Shown here: one piece after another, positions 17,009-26,736 of the stretch
Layout of the letters: every line of letters starts with the position of its first letter
How positions within the stretch are numbered: position 1 is the first letter of the stretch
NCBI RefSeq assembly: GCF_900176365.1
Contig: NZ_FWXY01000012.1
Location: 104,082-168,081, forward strand
Source: Desulfocicer vacuolatum DSM 3385
Lineage (GTDB): Bacteria; Desulfobacterota; Desulfobacteria; Desulfobacterales; Desulfobacteraceae
DNA length: 64,000 bases
Direction of reading: 5' to 3'
Notes under the pieces: generated by a model
What the model saw: the letters and a program-made list of their open reading frames with translations, nothing else
Told to the model about the DNA's origin: nothing
Databases searched by the model: none
Translations under genes and position numbers: made by a program

Positions 17009-17416
17009 TCAATGATCATTGCCTTGATAAATCCACATGGGCACTGTTCCACCGGCCCTTTTAAATCCGCATTTTTCATAAAAAGTAACGGCATCACCAT
17101 CTGACGTGAGCATTTGTTGGTGAAAATCGGCATATTTTTCCTGAAGAACTGACATCATTTTTCCACCAACACCCTTACCTTGAAAGTCGGGGTGAACCAG
17201 CATATGGGGATAATAAACAACCAGACATCCATCGGAAATGGCATTGGCAATTCCCACCAGTTTCTCCCCTACCCATGCAGAAACAAGGGTATGGGAATTG
17301 GTCAAACCCTGATACAACAAGTCTGGTTTTTCTGCCGATGACCATTTATTCTTTATGTAAAGGTCCATGAGTTGATCTCTTGGGATGTCCCGTGATTCCG
17401 TGATAATTATTTCCAT
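17009..17416 (-). CDS. GNAT-family N-acetyltransferase
   Basis: This is a compact 135-aa GNAT domain. The acetyl-CoA pyrophosphate loop is HPDFQGKGVGGKMM (Q-x-x-G-x-G), preceded by the beta-4 strand YPHMLV and followed by the C-terminal VTFYEKCGFKRAG motif. The substrate cannot be predicted. The gene stands alone, convergent with the TRAP operon and sharing its terminator. A GGAGG is present upstream but at unusually long spacing (about 14 nt). Confidence 0.85.
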   Translation of the reverse strand: MEIIITESRDIPRDQLMDLYIKNKWSSAEKPDLLYQGLTNSHTLVSAWVGEKLVGIANAISDGCLVVYYPHMLVHPDFQGKGVGGKMMSVLQEKYADFHQQMLTSDGDAVTFYEKCGFKRAGGTVPMWIYQGNDH

Positions 17417-17824
17417 TGTTTAACAGTCAGCCTCCTTTTTATTATTTTTCAAAGCTTTGCAAAATACCGGAACATCTTTTCTGAACATTGTCAAGGAAAT
17501 CATTCGGTGCTTTGCAGATCCAGCAAAGGCGTATGATTCCTTGAAATTTCTGAAAAAATTCAAACAAAAATCAAGGAACGTGTGAGATCTTTTGCTGTCA
17601 AATTATTTTATAAAACTACATTGTAGCGCTTGACTTTTATATGAGCTGAATTAATTTGATGCCCGCAGTATTAAGACCGACGCCACCGGCCCACCTTTTT
17701 GAGTCTCTGACGCCTTTTTCATTGAACCCTTAATTCATAATCCAGGTTCTGGCTATATTCCAGATACTTGGTGTTGTTTTATGGTTTTAAGCTTACTTTT
17801 TTAATACCACCATGGAGGAGACCT
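17417..17824. other. Intergenic region between divergent GNAT and cytidylate-kinase-like genes
   Basis: No gene seen. It contains the perfect palindrome CTACATTGTAG (17,616-17,626) next to a TTGACT hexamer (17,630-17,635). It also has an inverted pair TTCCTTGA (17,537) / TCAAGGAA (17,571). These are possible operator sites without a named regulator. Confidence 0.35.
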
Positions 17825-18670
17825 ATGGCTGTTATTACCCTTTCCAGAGATATTTGCAGTAAAGGCGCATTAATTGCGGAGGAAGTTGCCCGGGAACTGA
17901 ACTATGAATGTATTTCCCGAAAAATTCTCATGGAAGCATCAGATCAATTTAATATTCCGGAAGTACAATTTGCAAAGGCCATCCATGATGGACCGTCTGT
18001 ATTTGAAAAAATTTTCCACGGTAAAGAAAAATACATTGCTTTTTTCCAGGCAGCCCTTTTGAACCATGTTAAAAAAAATAATGTGGTCTACCATGGACTG
18101 GGGGGGCAATTTTTCCTAAAAGGGATTCCCCATGTCCTGAAAACCCGGGTTATCATGGGTATGGACGCCAGGGCAGAAGAAAAGGCCCGGGAGGAGAATA
18201 TCTCAAAAACATCGGCCCGCAGACTTCTTGCCAAGGATGATAAGGAACGATACAATTGGGGAATGCATGTGTACGGTGTTAATACGGGAAGCAATGATTT
18301 GTATGACCTTGTATTGCATCTTGATCATCTGACAGTATCTGATTGTGTATCACTGATTTGCAAAACAGCACAAAGCAACACCTTTTGCCCCACCCCTGAG
18401 TCCCAGGCACATATGGCAGATCTGGCCCTGGCCGCAAGGATTAAGGCCACCCTTATCGCAAATTATGCCAACATAGGGATAACTTCTTCCAATGGCCGGG
18501 TCAGCATTCATGTAAATGAGCTTGTGGATAATCCAGCCGGAACAAAACAAAAAATTCAAGATTGCATGGCCCATATTTCCGGCATTGAAAGTCTGAGCAT
18601 TCACGTAAAATCGAATCTTATTCGATCGCCTTTTCACAATTCTTCTCCATCCATGCGTCACAGTGCATAG
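17825..18670 (+). CDS. Cytidylate-kinase-like protein
   Basis: The start is ATG 17825, immediately after GGAGGAG (281 aa). The first ~200 residues belong to the cytidylate-kinase-like family (PF13189 type), with SRDICSKGALIAEEVARELNYE at the P-loop position. A canonical GxxGxGKS is absent, so genuine CMP kinase activity is doubtful. Conserved Arg-rich lid residues (DARAEEKAREENISKTSARRLL) and DLVLHLDHLTV follow. The last ~75 residues (ATLIANYANIGITSSNGRVSIHV) resemble a BON-like alpha/beta domain. Such proteins are frequent in sulfate reducers and their role is unknown. Ends in TAG. Confidence 0.75.
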   Translation: MAVITLSRDICSKGALIAEEVARELNYECISRKILMEASDQFNIPEVQFAKAIHDGPSVFEKIFHGKEKYIAFFQAALLNHVKKNNVVYHGLGGQFFLKGIPHVLKTRVIMGMDARAEEKAREENISKTSARRLLAKDDKERYNWGMHVYGVNTGSNDLYDLVLHLDHLTVSDCVSLICKTAQSNTFCPTPESQAHMADLALAARIKATLIANYANIGITSSNGRVSIHVNELVDNPAGTKQKIQDCMAHISGIESLSIHVKSNLIRSPFHNSSPSMRHSA

Positions 18671-19067
18671 ATTGGGTTTTTCAGAGCGGCAAGTTGAAGT
18701 ATCCGTTGACCTACCAACCACTTGCTTTAAAAGCGTACGGCAACGTCCCCGGTGTTTTGCATACCCGAACAAGCTTTTCCCAAAAACTGTAATAAATTAA
18801 ATTTATAAATTTTATTATGGGCAGACCCCATTTCCAATGCGATCTGCCCGTATATATCTCGTCAGTCATAAGTTCTCCACTTTGACGTCACATAATGTGT
18901 TTCTTTAAAATTAAACATATCCCATGTGTTATGAGAAATGAGAAATGAGAATTTCGGACTCATGAACAATTGATGTTTCTTGCAATTTATATCAAATTTT
19001 GGTTTGATACAAATTCCGTTCTGTAGTGAAAATTTAAACTGAAACTGAGAAAACATATTATTAAATC
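18671..19067. other. AT-rich region upstream of the NRPS gene with partial alpha repeat
   Basis: It holds the single hairpin of the alpha repeat (GGGCAGA...TCTGCCC, 18,819-18,849), a perfect TGACGTCA palindrome (18,883-18,890) and a 7-bp direct repeat TGAGAAA x3 (18,932-18,952). No convincing gene is present; the short minus-strand frame at 18,862-19,056 is compositionally AT-rich noise. Confidence 0.45.
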
Positions 19068-22000
19068 ATGAATGAACACTGCAATAAAATTACGCATCAA
19101 AAACCACTTATTCACCAACATTTTTCTGATTGTGCCCGGCATTACCCCCACAAACCTGCAGTCATTTGCGATAAAGATATGTTGACCTATGGAGAATTAG
19201 ATCATTTATCCAATCAATTGGCCCATCATCTTTTGCAAAAAAAGACCAAAGGTCCAGTGGGTATCGCCATGGAACGAAACCTGAATCTGGCCATCGCCAT
19301 TATAGGGGTACTCAAGGCGGGCAAAACCTACATGCCCCTGGATCTCTCCTATCCCGGGGAGCGCCTGGCCTTTTTTGTTAAAGACAGCGGCATGTCATCA
19401 TTGCTCTGCCTCTCTAAACAATTACCCGTCTTAAAACATTTAAAAATTCGCTGTCTGTGCCTGGATACAAATCAAAAAAAAATTGCTCAGCAGCCGGTGT
19501 CCCCCCCCTGTGTAACAGTTACCGGAGAGCATACAGCCTATATTATCTATACATCCGGCTCCACAGGACTTCCCAAAGGGGTATGCTGCCATCACAAAGG
19601 AGTGATAAACCTGCTGGCGGATTTTCAGAGTCGTCAGCCCATCAGTGTGGGAGATCGAGGAAGCTGGTGGACAAATCTCAACTTCGATGTTTCAGTTTAT
19701 GAAATTTTTGCGCCATTGACTTCAGGCGCAACCCTTCTTATGGTGCCAGAGTCCATTCGTGTGGACCCACCGGCCCTCATGAACTGGCTTTGCAAAAAAA
19801 ATGTCACCAGTGCATACCTGCCCCCCATGATGGTGGCGGATCTGGAGAACTGGATTCGACATCACCCCGGTCAATGCACTTTAAAACGTTTGTTGGTAGG
19901 AGTGGAACCCCTGCCGGAAAATCTGTTAAATACCATTGACGCCCAGGTGCCGCATCTTCGTATTATCAATGGCTATGGCCCCACAGAAACCACTGTATGT
20001 GCAACGCTGTATAATGTTGGCCCTGAAAACCCGCCCCATAAAACCGTTCCCATTGGTAAACCGGTACGCAACATGCAAATACATCTGTTAGATTCCCAAA
20101 AGAAACCTGTGCCCGATGGGGAGACAGGTGAAATTTGGATTGGTGGCACAGGAGTGGCCCATGAATATCTGAACCGCCCGGAACTAACCGCCAAGCAATT
20201 TCAACCAGATCCTTTTTCAAAAGATCCCACAGCCCGCCTGTATCGAACCGGTGATATGGCCCTTAAACTGTCAGACGGCAACTTCATGTTTGTGGGCCGT
20301 GGGGACTTTCAGGTCAAATTCCACGGCCACCGTATTGAACTGGGTGAAATAGAAGCACGACTTCGTCAACATCCCAATATCCGTGAAACGTCAGTACTGC
20401 TTCGGGAAAATGAACCCGGACTTAAGCAGTTAACTGCCTACATAGTCTGCAAAACAAAAAAGTCCATCCCGGCCGGTGAACTGAAAGCGTGTTTGAAAAT
20501 CGCTCTGCCCCAGTACATGATTCCATCGGTATATGTTTTTTTGGACAGAATGCCCGCCACCCCAAATGGCAAAACAGATCGCAATGCTTTACCCACCCCT
20601 GATCCAGATACGATAAAAACACAGCTCAATTCCGTTCGTGAGGTGCCGGCATCTGATTTAGAAAAAAAATTAAGCGCCATTTTTGAAAAAATGCTACATA
20701 TTAAAGGAATTGGCATTCATGATAATTTTTTCGATCTGGGGGGAAATTCCCTTTTGGCCACGCGAGTATGCTCGGCCATTCTCCATGATTTAAAAACATC
20801 ACTGGAGCTGATCGTTTTTTTTCAAAGCCCCACAGTAAGGGGAATTGCCCAAAAAATAAGCCTTGACCGGGAATCGCTATCAGCACAACCAGAAAATTTA
20901 ATCCTGCCCGTTCAGGGAGAACGCCGTCAGTTCCCGGCATCCTACACCCAAAAAGGGATCTGGTTAATGCATCAAATGGATCCCAGGGGCATGGTTTATA
21001 ATATCCCTCTGATTCTTACGATCAAAGGCGCTCTTGATTCAGACTGTCTTCAACAGGCCTTTGACTTCATGGTGGAACGATACGAGATTCTGCGAACAAG
21101 CTTTACCATCTCCAATCAAAAACTGATCCAGAAAATTCATTCCCAATTCTCCGTTGATATGCCACTCCGAAATCTATCCCATATGACGGAGTCTGAACAC
21201 AATATCCAGTTAAAAAGTATCTTGACCGAAATTGGAGAGACCCCATTTGATCTTGGTCGCCTTCCGCTCATGAAGATGGTCCTGGTGAAGATAGCACAAA
21301 AAAACTTCAAATTGATATTTTGTATTCACCATATTTTAATTGACGGTTGGGGTATCGGTATCTTTTTCAGGGAGTTGTTCACGGTCTATGAGTCACTGAC
21401 CCGGCATGAGCCGATTTTATCCTCACCACCGTCGTTTCACTACGGAGAAGTGGTGCTGTGGCAACAAAAAAAACTGATGCAAGAAACCACTGCATCCCAC
21501 ATGGATTATTGGATGCATCAGCTCAGGGAACCCAGGATACCGCTGAACCTGTTCACGGCCAAACCACGCCCCCGGGTTGATTCTTTTAAGGGAGAGCGTC
21601 ACCCCATAATCCTGGCACGGGAAATCACCGAAAAGTTAAACATCCTGGCCCAGGAAGAGAATGCAACCCTTTTCATGGTATTGCTGGCGGCATTCAAAGG
21701 ATTGTTGTTCAGCTATTCAAATGAGACTGATATCATTGTGGGTGCCACCGTTGCCAACCGGAATCACCCCCAGCTGGAAAAAGTGATAGGCCCTTTAATC
21801 AACTCCATGGCCATGCGAACGGATCTATCTGGAAATCCCAGTTTTCGAAAATTACTGCAACGAATTCGACGCACTGCCCTCGAAGCCTACGCCCACCAGG
21901 ATGCACCCTTTGAACAGGTTAAAAAAAAACTCAACGCCGGGCAGGAGGGTGGAGCCTTGCCCATATTCCGGGTGCTGTTTATCTTGCAGAACACGCCTTT

Positions 22001-25000
22001 ACCGCAGCTGACACTCAAGGATATCAGCTGTTCCTACGAAGAAGTGGGTAACAAAACTGCAAAAGTAGATATTTTGCTCAACCTGGAAGAAAAGGCAGGG
22101 CAGCTGGAGGGATGGTTTGAATACAACCAAAACCTGTTTGCCCCAAACACCGTCACACAAATGGTGCTGGATTTTAAAGCCCTTTTAAAGCACGTATCAA
22201 CTGACACAGAGGTTGCACTGTCTGAACTTGAAAAACCCATTCGTTCACGTCTGAAAAAATTATATCCGGCAAAGATGGAAAAAAAATTCAGCGCATTTAT
22301 CATCGGGGAAGGCTCCTTACCCCGTATGTGTGCGGAAATTCTTTTAAAAAAGGGATGCATTCTTTACGGCATGATTTCACCTGATGCTGAAAACCGCCAC
22401 TGGGCAAAAAAAAACGGAATCTGTGCATTGGGGACACAATCAGATATTAAACCCCTGTTACAAAGAACCTCTTTTGATTACCTGTTCAGTATTGTCAACA
22501 GCTACGTGGTGCGTCCTGATATTTTGAAGATTCCCCGACGTTACGCCATCAACTACCATGATGCCCCTCTGCCGCGCTATGCAGGTATGTATGCCACAGC
22601 CTGGGCCATCATGAACAATGAAAATAAACACGGCATTTCCTGGCATAAAATGACAGAAAGCGTGGATGCCGGAGATATCCTTGAACAGCAAATGGTGACA
22701 CTTGACCGGCATGAAACCTCCCTCACGCTGAACAGCAAATGCTATGGGGCTGCAATTGAGTCCTTTGAAATTCTTGTGGACAGACTGATAAAAAATAAAA
22801 CGATTCTGAAACCTCAAAATTTAAATCTACGAACCTATTACAAACCATATCAAAAGCCGCAGTCAGCCGGTATTGTGATGTGGGAGGAGGATGCAAAAAA
22901 AATCCATGCAATGGTGCGGGCCTTAAATTTCGGTCCCTATGACAATCCACTATGTCTGCCCAAATTGTGGGTTGCCAACCAGATGTTTATCATGGCCGAA
23001 ACCACTCCCATTGAAATCGGGTCAAAAAAACCGCCGGGCACCATTGTGATGCTGGATACCAATTTCCTGAGGGTGGCAACGGGCTCCGGTGATCTGACAA
23101 TCAAATCCATTAAAACCATGAATGGAATTCCTTTAACGATTACCCAATGGGCCCAAAATATGGGTTTTGTCCCCGGTGATCACCTGCCGATTGTCACAAA
23201 AACACTTGTGCAAGCCTTTGAGACCTATTACATTGAAATATGCTGCCATGAGGAGTTTTGGGTTCAAAGACTCAGGAAACCCAGCCCCCTTAATCTTCCC
23301 ATGCAACGTCTAAAAAAAACAAATGGCAGTACTTTCCGCCCCAGATTTCTGCCAATATCAGCTTGTAATGCCAGAACTGTTTTATGGCCCGGAAAAAAGG
23401 AACACAATGCAATCTCCTCACTGGGCGCCTTTGCAGTTTTTATCTCCCGGTACTGCCAGGCCTATGAATTTGATCTGGGCTTCAGACACCCCGGTATTTC
23501 TGAACAAACCTCTGAACTGTCAGATTGTTTTGCTGCCTACGTTCCTCTACCTGTGCAGGTGGATGTCAATCAGACCTATTCCGACTTCAGCAAAACATTT
23601 GAAAAAAAATGTCACCAGACAATCCAGGGCCGGACATTTTTAAAAGATATCACCTCACGATATCCGGTATTGGGCAAAAATGAGTACGGAGAAAACGGAT
23701 ACACATTTGCCGTGGGGCTTGAAATAGTAGATTCATTTATCGGGTATTGCATGGCTCCCGGTACTGATATGGTGTTCGTCTCCTCGATAAAAGAAAAAAA
23801 GTGTCGTATTTATTATGATGCCACTGTTTTGGTGCTTGCACAAATTCAGCAATTGATTCATCGTTTCCGCATATTTCTGACTGTACTGACAGATGCACGT
23901 GAAGACCCGATTTTCAGTATCCCCCTGCTTACCGCTGAAGAGTATAGACAGCAGATTACAACATGGAATGAAACCAACATATCGTTACCCCAAAAACCAT
24001 TTGTGCATCAACGTTTTGAAATCCTGGCAAAACAGATGCCCAAGGCACTTGCTGTGATCCACGGTGAAGAAAAAATCACCTATGGAGAACTGAACAGCCA
24101 AACCAACCGCCTTGCCCGAATTCTTCAACATAAGGGGGTTAAACAGGATGTCCCGGTTGGAATTTTCATGAAACGATCCATTCATATGATCAGTGCTATT
24201 TTGAGTATTTTAAAGGCAGGTGGGGCCTATGTTCCCCTGGATCCCCGGTATCCCGCCCATCGAACCGCTCTGATGCTCAAGGATTCCGGTGTGCAGACTG
24301 TACTCACCGAACAAATTCTTGTCACTGAACTTGAGCAATTCAACATCCAAGTGATGGCCATGGAAAATATATTAAACATTTCAATAAATGAATCATCTGA
24401 AAACCTTGAGCATGCCACCCGACCCGGGGATCTGGCATATGTTATTTATACATCCGGCTCCACCGGAACCCCCAAGGGGGTCATGGTAAAGCACGGTGGG
24501 GTGGCCAATCACGTCATGGCAGTGACTGACCAATTTGAAATCACCCACAACGACCGGGTGGCCCAATTTTTTTCCATCACTTTTGACGGAGCTGTAGAGG
24601 AAATATTCATGGCCCTGACCCAAGGTGCATCCCTGGTGTTGCTTCCCTTTGCACCACTGCCGTCCATGGGAATATTCATGGAATGGGTGGAAACCGCAGG
24701 CATCACGGTTCTGGATCTTCCCAGTGCCTTTTGGCACGAATGGATGCACTGGCTTTCAGATGCAAAAAAGCCTGTTCCCCGGAAGCTTCGTGTTGTGATC
24801 GTGGGCGGAGAACAGGCGTTAGAATCTGCCTTTGACACATGGATCAAACATACAAAGGGGCAGATTCGATGGTTTAATACCTATGGTCCCACTGAAACCA
24901 CAGTGATATCCACACTTCTGGAACCGAACCTTGATCCTTGCAAAAAAACAGAAAATCTTCTGTCCATTGGACGTCCCATTGCCAACACCCGAATTTATGT

Positions 25001-26618
25001 GGTTGACAAACACCTTCAACCGGTTCCCGTGGGGATCCCAGGAGAGATGCTCATCGGCGGTGCCGGTGTGGCCCGGGGCTATCTCAATCAACCGGAACTC
25101 ACCTCACAAAAATTTATTCCAGATCCCTTTCAAAAGAAAGGAACTATTTACCGCACCGGGGATCGGGTACGGTACCGGCAAGACGGGCAGATTGAATTCC
25201 TGGGACGCCTGGACTCCCAGGTTAAAATTCGCGGATTCAGAATTGAACCCGGTGAGGTGGAAGTTGTACTTGGCAGACACCCGGCTGTAGGCCAGGGAGC
25301 CGTAACGGTTAAAACAAATCCACAAAAAGAAAAATTCCTGGTTGGGTATGTTGTTCTCCGAAGCGGCATGAGCTGTAAACCATTGGATATTTTAAAGTTT
25401 ATGAAGCAAAATCTCCCTGACTACCTGGTACCGGCAATGGTGGTTCAATTGAAGTCTCTACCCCGGCTTTCCAATGGAAAAGTGGACCGATGTTCTCTCC
25501 CATATCCTGACCTGAAAACAAATGATGAAAAAAACAAACAGATGTGTCAACTTACATCTTTTGAAAACGATATGAAGACCGTCTGGAAAAATGTATTGGG
25601 CATTTCATCCATTGGAATTCATGATAATTTTTTTGAACTGGGGGGACATTCCCTTCTGGCAGTACGCCTCTGCTCGGAATTGGAGAAATACCTGGGAAGA
25701 CGGTTTCCGGTTCAGAATTTATTTCAAGCTCCCTCCATCTCCAAGTTATGTAAAACCTTTTTTGAATGCAGGACAAAAAAAAACCTTCATTCTCTGGTCG
25801 AAATCCAGTCAGGTGGCCTAAAGCCGCCGTTGTTTCTCATTCATGTATTGGGTTCAGGACTTCATTTCTGGAAACCCATGCTGCCATATCTGGATAAAAA
25901 TCAGCCAATTTATGGTTTGTCTGTTCATTTTTCAAACGAGAACTCTCCGGTTACAAACCGGGTGGAGGACCTGGCAGCCCACTATATTAATGAAATGCGG
26001 ACGCTGCAACCCCATGGACCATATCTTCTGGCTGGGGTGTCATTTGGTGGAATGGTGGCCTATGAGATGGCTCGGCAATTGTTAATAAAGGAGGAGCGCC
26101 CAATTTTTTTGGGTCTTTTGGACACTCCCGCCCCTGATGCCATTCAGTTTGTTTCAACAACAAACCGCGTGTCGATCCACCTGAAAATGTTTAAAAAACA
26201 AGGTTTCTCATATGTGCAGAAAAAACTCGGATGGCGGATAAAAAGATTCAGACGATTCTTTGAACAAACAATAGCCAATGGTAAGAAAATTCATGTGCAC
26301 TACTGCGAAAAAATCGGATGTCCACTCAATGCAAAACAGCGAGATTTCAAAGCCAGGTGGGAGAACCAGATAGCCATGAATCACTATGTTCCCAAACCCT
26401 ATGACGGACATACGGTTTTATTTCGCAGTCAGGAACGCATTTTAGGTGCGGGTGCGCAAGTGGACCCTAAATTGGGATGGGGCCCACTGGTGGGACATGA
26501 TCTTGATGTAATTGAAACTCCCAGCAGTCATTTAGGAATGCTTCAGGAGCCACATGTACGGTTTGTGGGAGAAAAAATGAAGAAATTAATTAACCGGTCG
26601 CTTCGTGAATTTGAATGA
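19068..26618 (+). CDS. Dimodular nonribosomal peptide synthetase with internal formyltransferase domain
   Basis: The 2516-aa product reads A-PCP-C-formyltransferase-partial C-A-PCP-TE. A1 about 20-525 (YTSGSTGLPKG near 160, NGYGPTETT near 300, YRTGD near 391). PCP1 about 535-610 (DNFFDLGGNSLL, phosphopantetheine Ser near 560). Complete C domain about 615-1060 with active HHILIDG near 752. Formyltransferase about 1074-1375 with the N-x-H of NYHDAPLPRYAG near 1160 and the VDAGD aspartate. A C-domain C-terminal lobe (about 1385-1620) lacks HHxxxDG. A2 about 1640-2150, PCP2 with LGGHSLL near 2195. TE about 2250-2510 with GVSFGG and a late His in SSHLG. Expected product: a dipeptide, perhaps N-formylated. 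By-eye pocket residues of A2 (Asp/Gly/Glu/Asp) hint at a basic amino acid; weak. No PPTase, export or tailoring gene adjoins it. Confidence 0.92.
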   Translation: MNEHCNKITHQKPLIHQHFSDCARHYPHKPAVICDKDMLTYGELDHLSNQLAHHLLQKKTKGPVGIAMERNLNLAIAIIGVLKAGKTYMPLDLSYPGERLAFFVKDSGMSSLLCLSKQLPVLKHLKIRCLCLDTNQKKIAQQPVSPPCVTVTGEHTAYIIYTSGSTGLPKGVCCHHKGVINLLADFQSRQPISVGDRGSWWTNLNFDVSVYEIFAPLTSGATLLMVPESIRVDPPALMNWLCKKNVTSAYLPPMMVADLENWIRHHPGQCTLKRLLVGVEPLPENLLNTIDAQVPHLRIINGYGPTETTVCATLYNVGPENPPHKTVPIGKPVRNMQIHLLDSQKKPVPDGETGEIWIGGTGVAHEYLNRPELTAKQFQPDPFSKDPTARLYRTGDMALKLSDGNFMFVGRGDFQVKFHGHRIELGEIEARLRQHPNIRETSVLLRENEPGLKQLTAYIVCKTKKSIPAGELKACLKIALPQYMIPSVYVFLDRMPATPNGKTDRNALPTPDPDTIKTQLNSVREVPASDLEKKLSAIFEKMLHIKGIGIHDNFFDLGGNSLLATRVCSAILHDLKTSLELIVFFQSPTVRGIAQKISLDRESLSAQPENLILPVQGERRQFPASYTQKGIWLMHQMDPRGMVYNIPLILTIKGALDSDCLQQAFDFMVERYEILRTSFTISNQKLIQKIHSQFSVDMPLRNLSHMTESEHNIQLKSILTEIGETPFDLGRLPLMKMVLVKIAQKNFKLIFCIHHILIDGWGIGIFFRELFTVYESLTRHEPILSSPPSFHYGEVVLWQQKKLMQETTASHMDYWMHQLREPRIPLNLFTAKPRPRVDSFKGERHPIILAREITEKLNILAQEENATLFMVLLAAFKGLLFSYSNETDIIVGATVANRNHPQLEKVIGPLINSMAMRTDLSGNPSFRKLLQRIRRTALEAYAHQDAPFEQVKKKLNAGQEGGALPIFRVLFILQNTPLPQLTLKDISCSYEEVGNKTAKVDILLNLEEKAGQLEGWFEYNQNLFAPNTVTQMVLDFKALLKHVSTDTEVALSELEKPIRSRLKKLYPAKMEKKFSAFIIGEGSLPRMCAEILLKKGCILYGMISPDAENRHWAKKNGICALGTQSDIKPLLQRTSFDYLFSIVNSYVVRPDILKIPRRYAINYHDAPLPRYAGMYATAWAIMNNENKHGISWHKMTESVDAGDILEQQMVTLDRHETSLTLNSKCYGAAIESFEILVDRLIKNKTILKPQNLNLRTYYKPYQKPQSAGIVMWEEDAKKIHAMVRALNFGPYDNPLCLPKLWVANQMFIMAETTPIEIGSKKPPGTIVMLDTNFLRVATGSGDLTIKSIKTMNGIPLTITQWAQNMGFVPGDHLPIVTKTLVQAFETYYIEICCHEEFWVQRLRKPSPLNLPMQRLKKTNGSTFRPRFLPISACNARTVLWPGKKEHNAISSLGAFAVFISRYCQAYEFDLGFRHPGISEQTSELSDCFAAYVPLPVQVDVNQTYSDFSKTFEKKCHQTIQGRTFLKDITSRYPVLGKNEYGENGYTFAVGLEIVDSFIGYCMAPGTDMVFVSSIKEKKCRIYYDATVLVLAQIQQLIHRFRIFLTVLTDAREDPIFSIPLLTAEEYRQQITTWNETNISLPQKPFVHQRFEILAKQMPKALAVIHGEEKITYGELNSQTNRLARILQHKGVKQDVPVGIFMKRSIHMISAILSILKAGGAYVPLDPRYPAHRTALMLKDSGVQTVLTEQILVTELEQFNIQVMAMENILNISINESSENLEHATRPGDLAYVIYTSGSTGTPKGVMVKHGGVANHVMAVTDQFEITHNDRVAQFFSITFDGAVEEIFMALTQGASLVLLPFAPLPSMGIFMEWVETAGITVLDLPSAFWHEWMHWLSDAKKPVPRKLRVVIVGGEQALESAFDTWIKHTKGQIRWFNTYGPTETTVISTLLEPNLDPCKKTENLLSIGRPIANTRIYVVDKHLQPVPVGIPGEMLIGGAGVARGYLNQPELTSQKFIPDPFQKKGTIYRTGDRVRYRQDGQIEFLGRLDSQVKIRGFRIEPGEVEVVLGRHPAVGQGAVTVKTNPQKEKFLVGYVVLRSGMSCKPLDILKFMKQNLPDYLVPAMVVQLKSLPRLSNGKVDRCSLPYPDLKTNDEKNKQMCQLTSFENDMKTVWKNVLGISSIGIHDNFFELGGHSLLAVRLCSELEKYLGRRFPVQNLFQAPSISKLCKTFFECRTKKNLHSLVEIQSGGLKPPLFLIHVLGSGLHFWKPMLPYLDKNQPIYGLSVHFSNENSPVTNRVEDLAAHYINEMRTLQPHGPYLLAGVSFGGMVAYEMARQLLIKEERPIFLGLLDTPAPDAIQFVSTTNRVSIHLKMFKKQGFSYVQKKLGWRIKRFRRFFEQTIANGKKIHVHYCEKIGCPLNAKQRDFKARWENQIAMNHYVPKPYDGHTVLFRSQERILGAGAQVDPKLGWGPLVGHDLDVIETPSSHLGMLQEPHVRFVGEKMKKLINRSLREFE

Positions 26619-26694
26619 ATAACCGCCACGGGCGAACCTTTGATGCCGTAAGGAAACATATTGAATCTCAGTATTAGCGAGTCCGGAAATTCAT

Positions 26695-26722
26695 CCCCTG
26701 AGCTAAAAACTCAGGGGTTTTC
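26695..26722. terminator. Intrinsic terminator between NRPS and TANGO2-like genes
   Basis: CCCCTGAG-CTAAAAA-CTCAGGGG followed by TTTT. It terminates the NRPS message. A remnant of the alpha repeat (AACCGCCACGGGCG, 26,621-26,634) lies between the NRPS stop codon and this hairpin. Confidence 0.85.
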
Positions 26723-26736
26723 GATAAAAGTAATTT

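Noticed and set aside
18862..19056. 64-residue minus-strand frame upstream of the NRPS gene
   Set aside because: AT-rich intergenic translation, no ribosome site, no similarity recognised.
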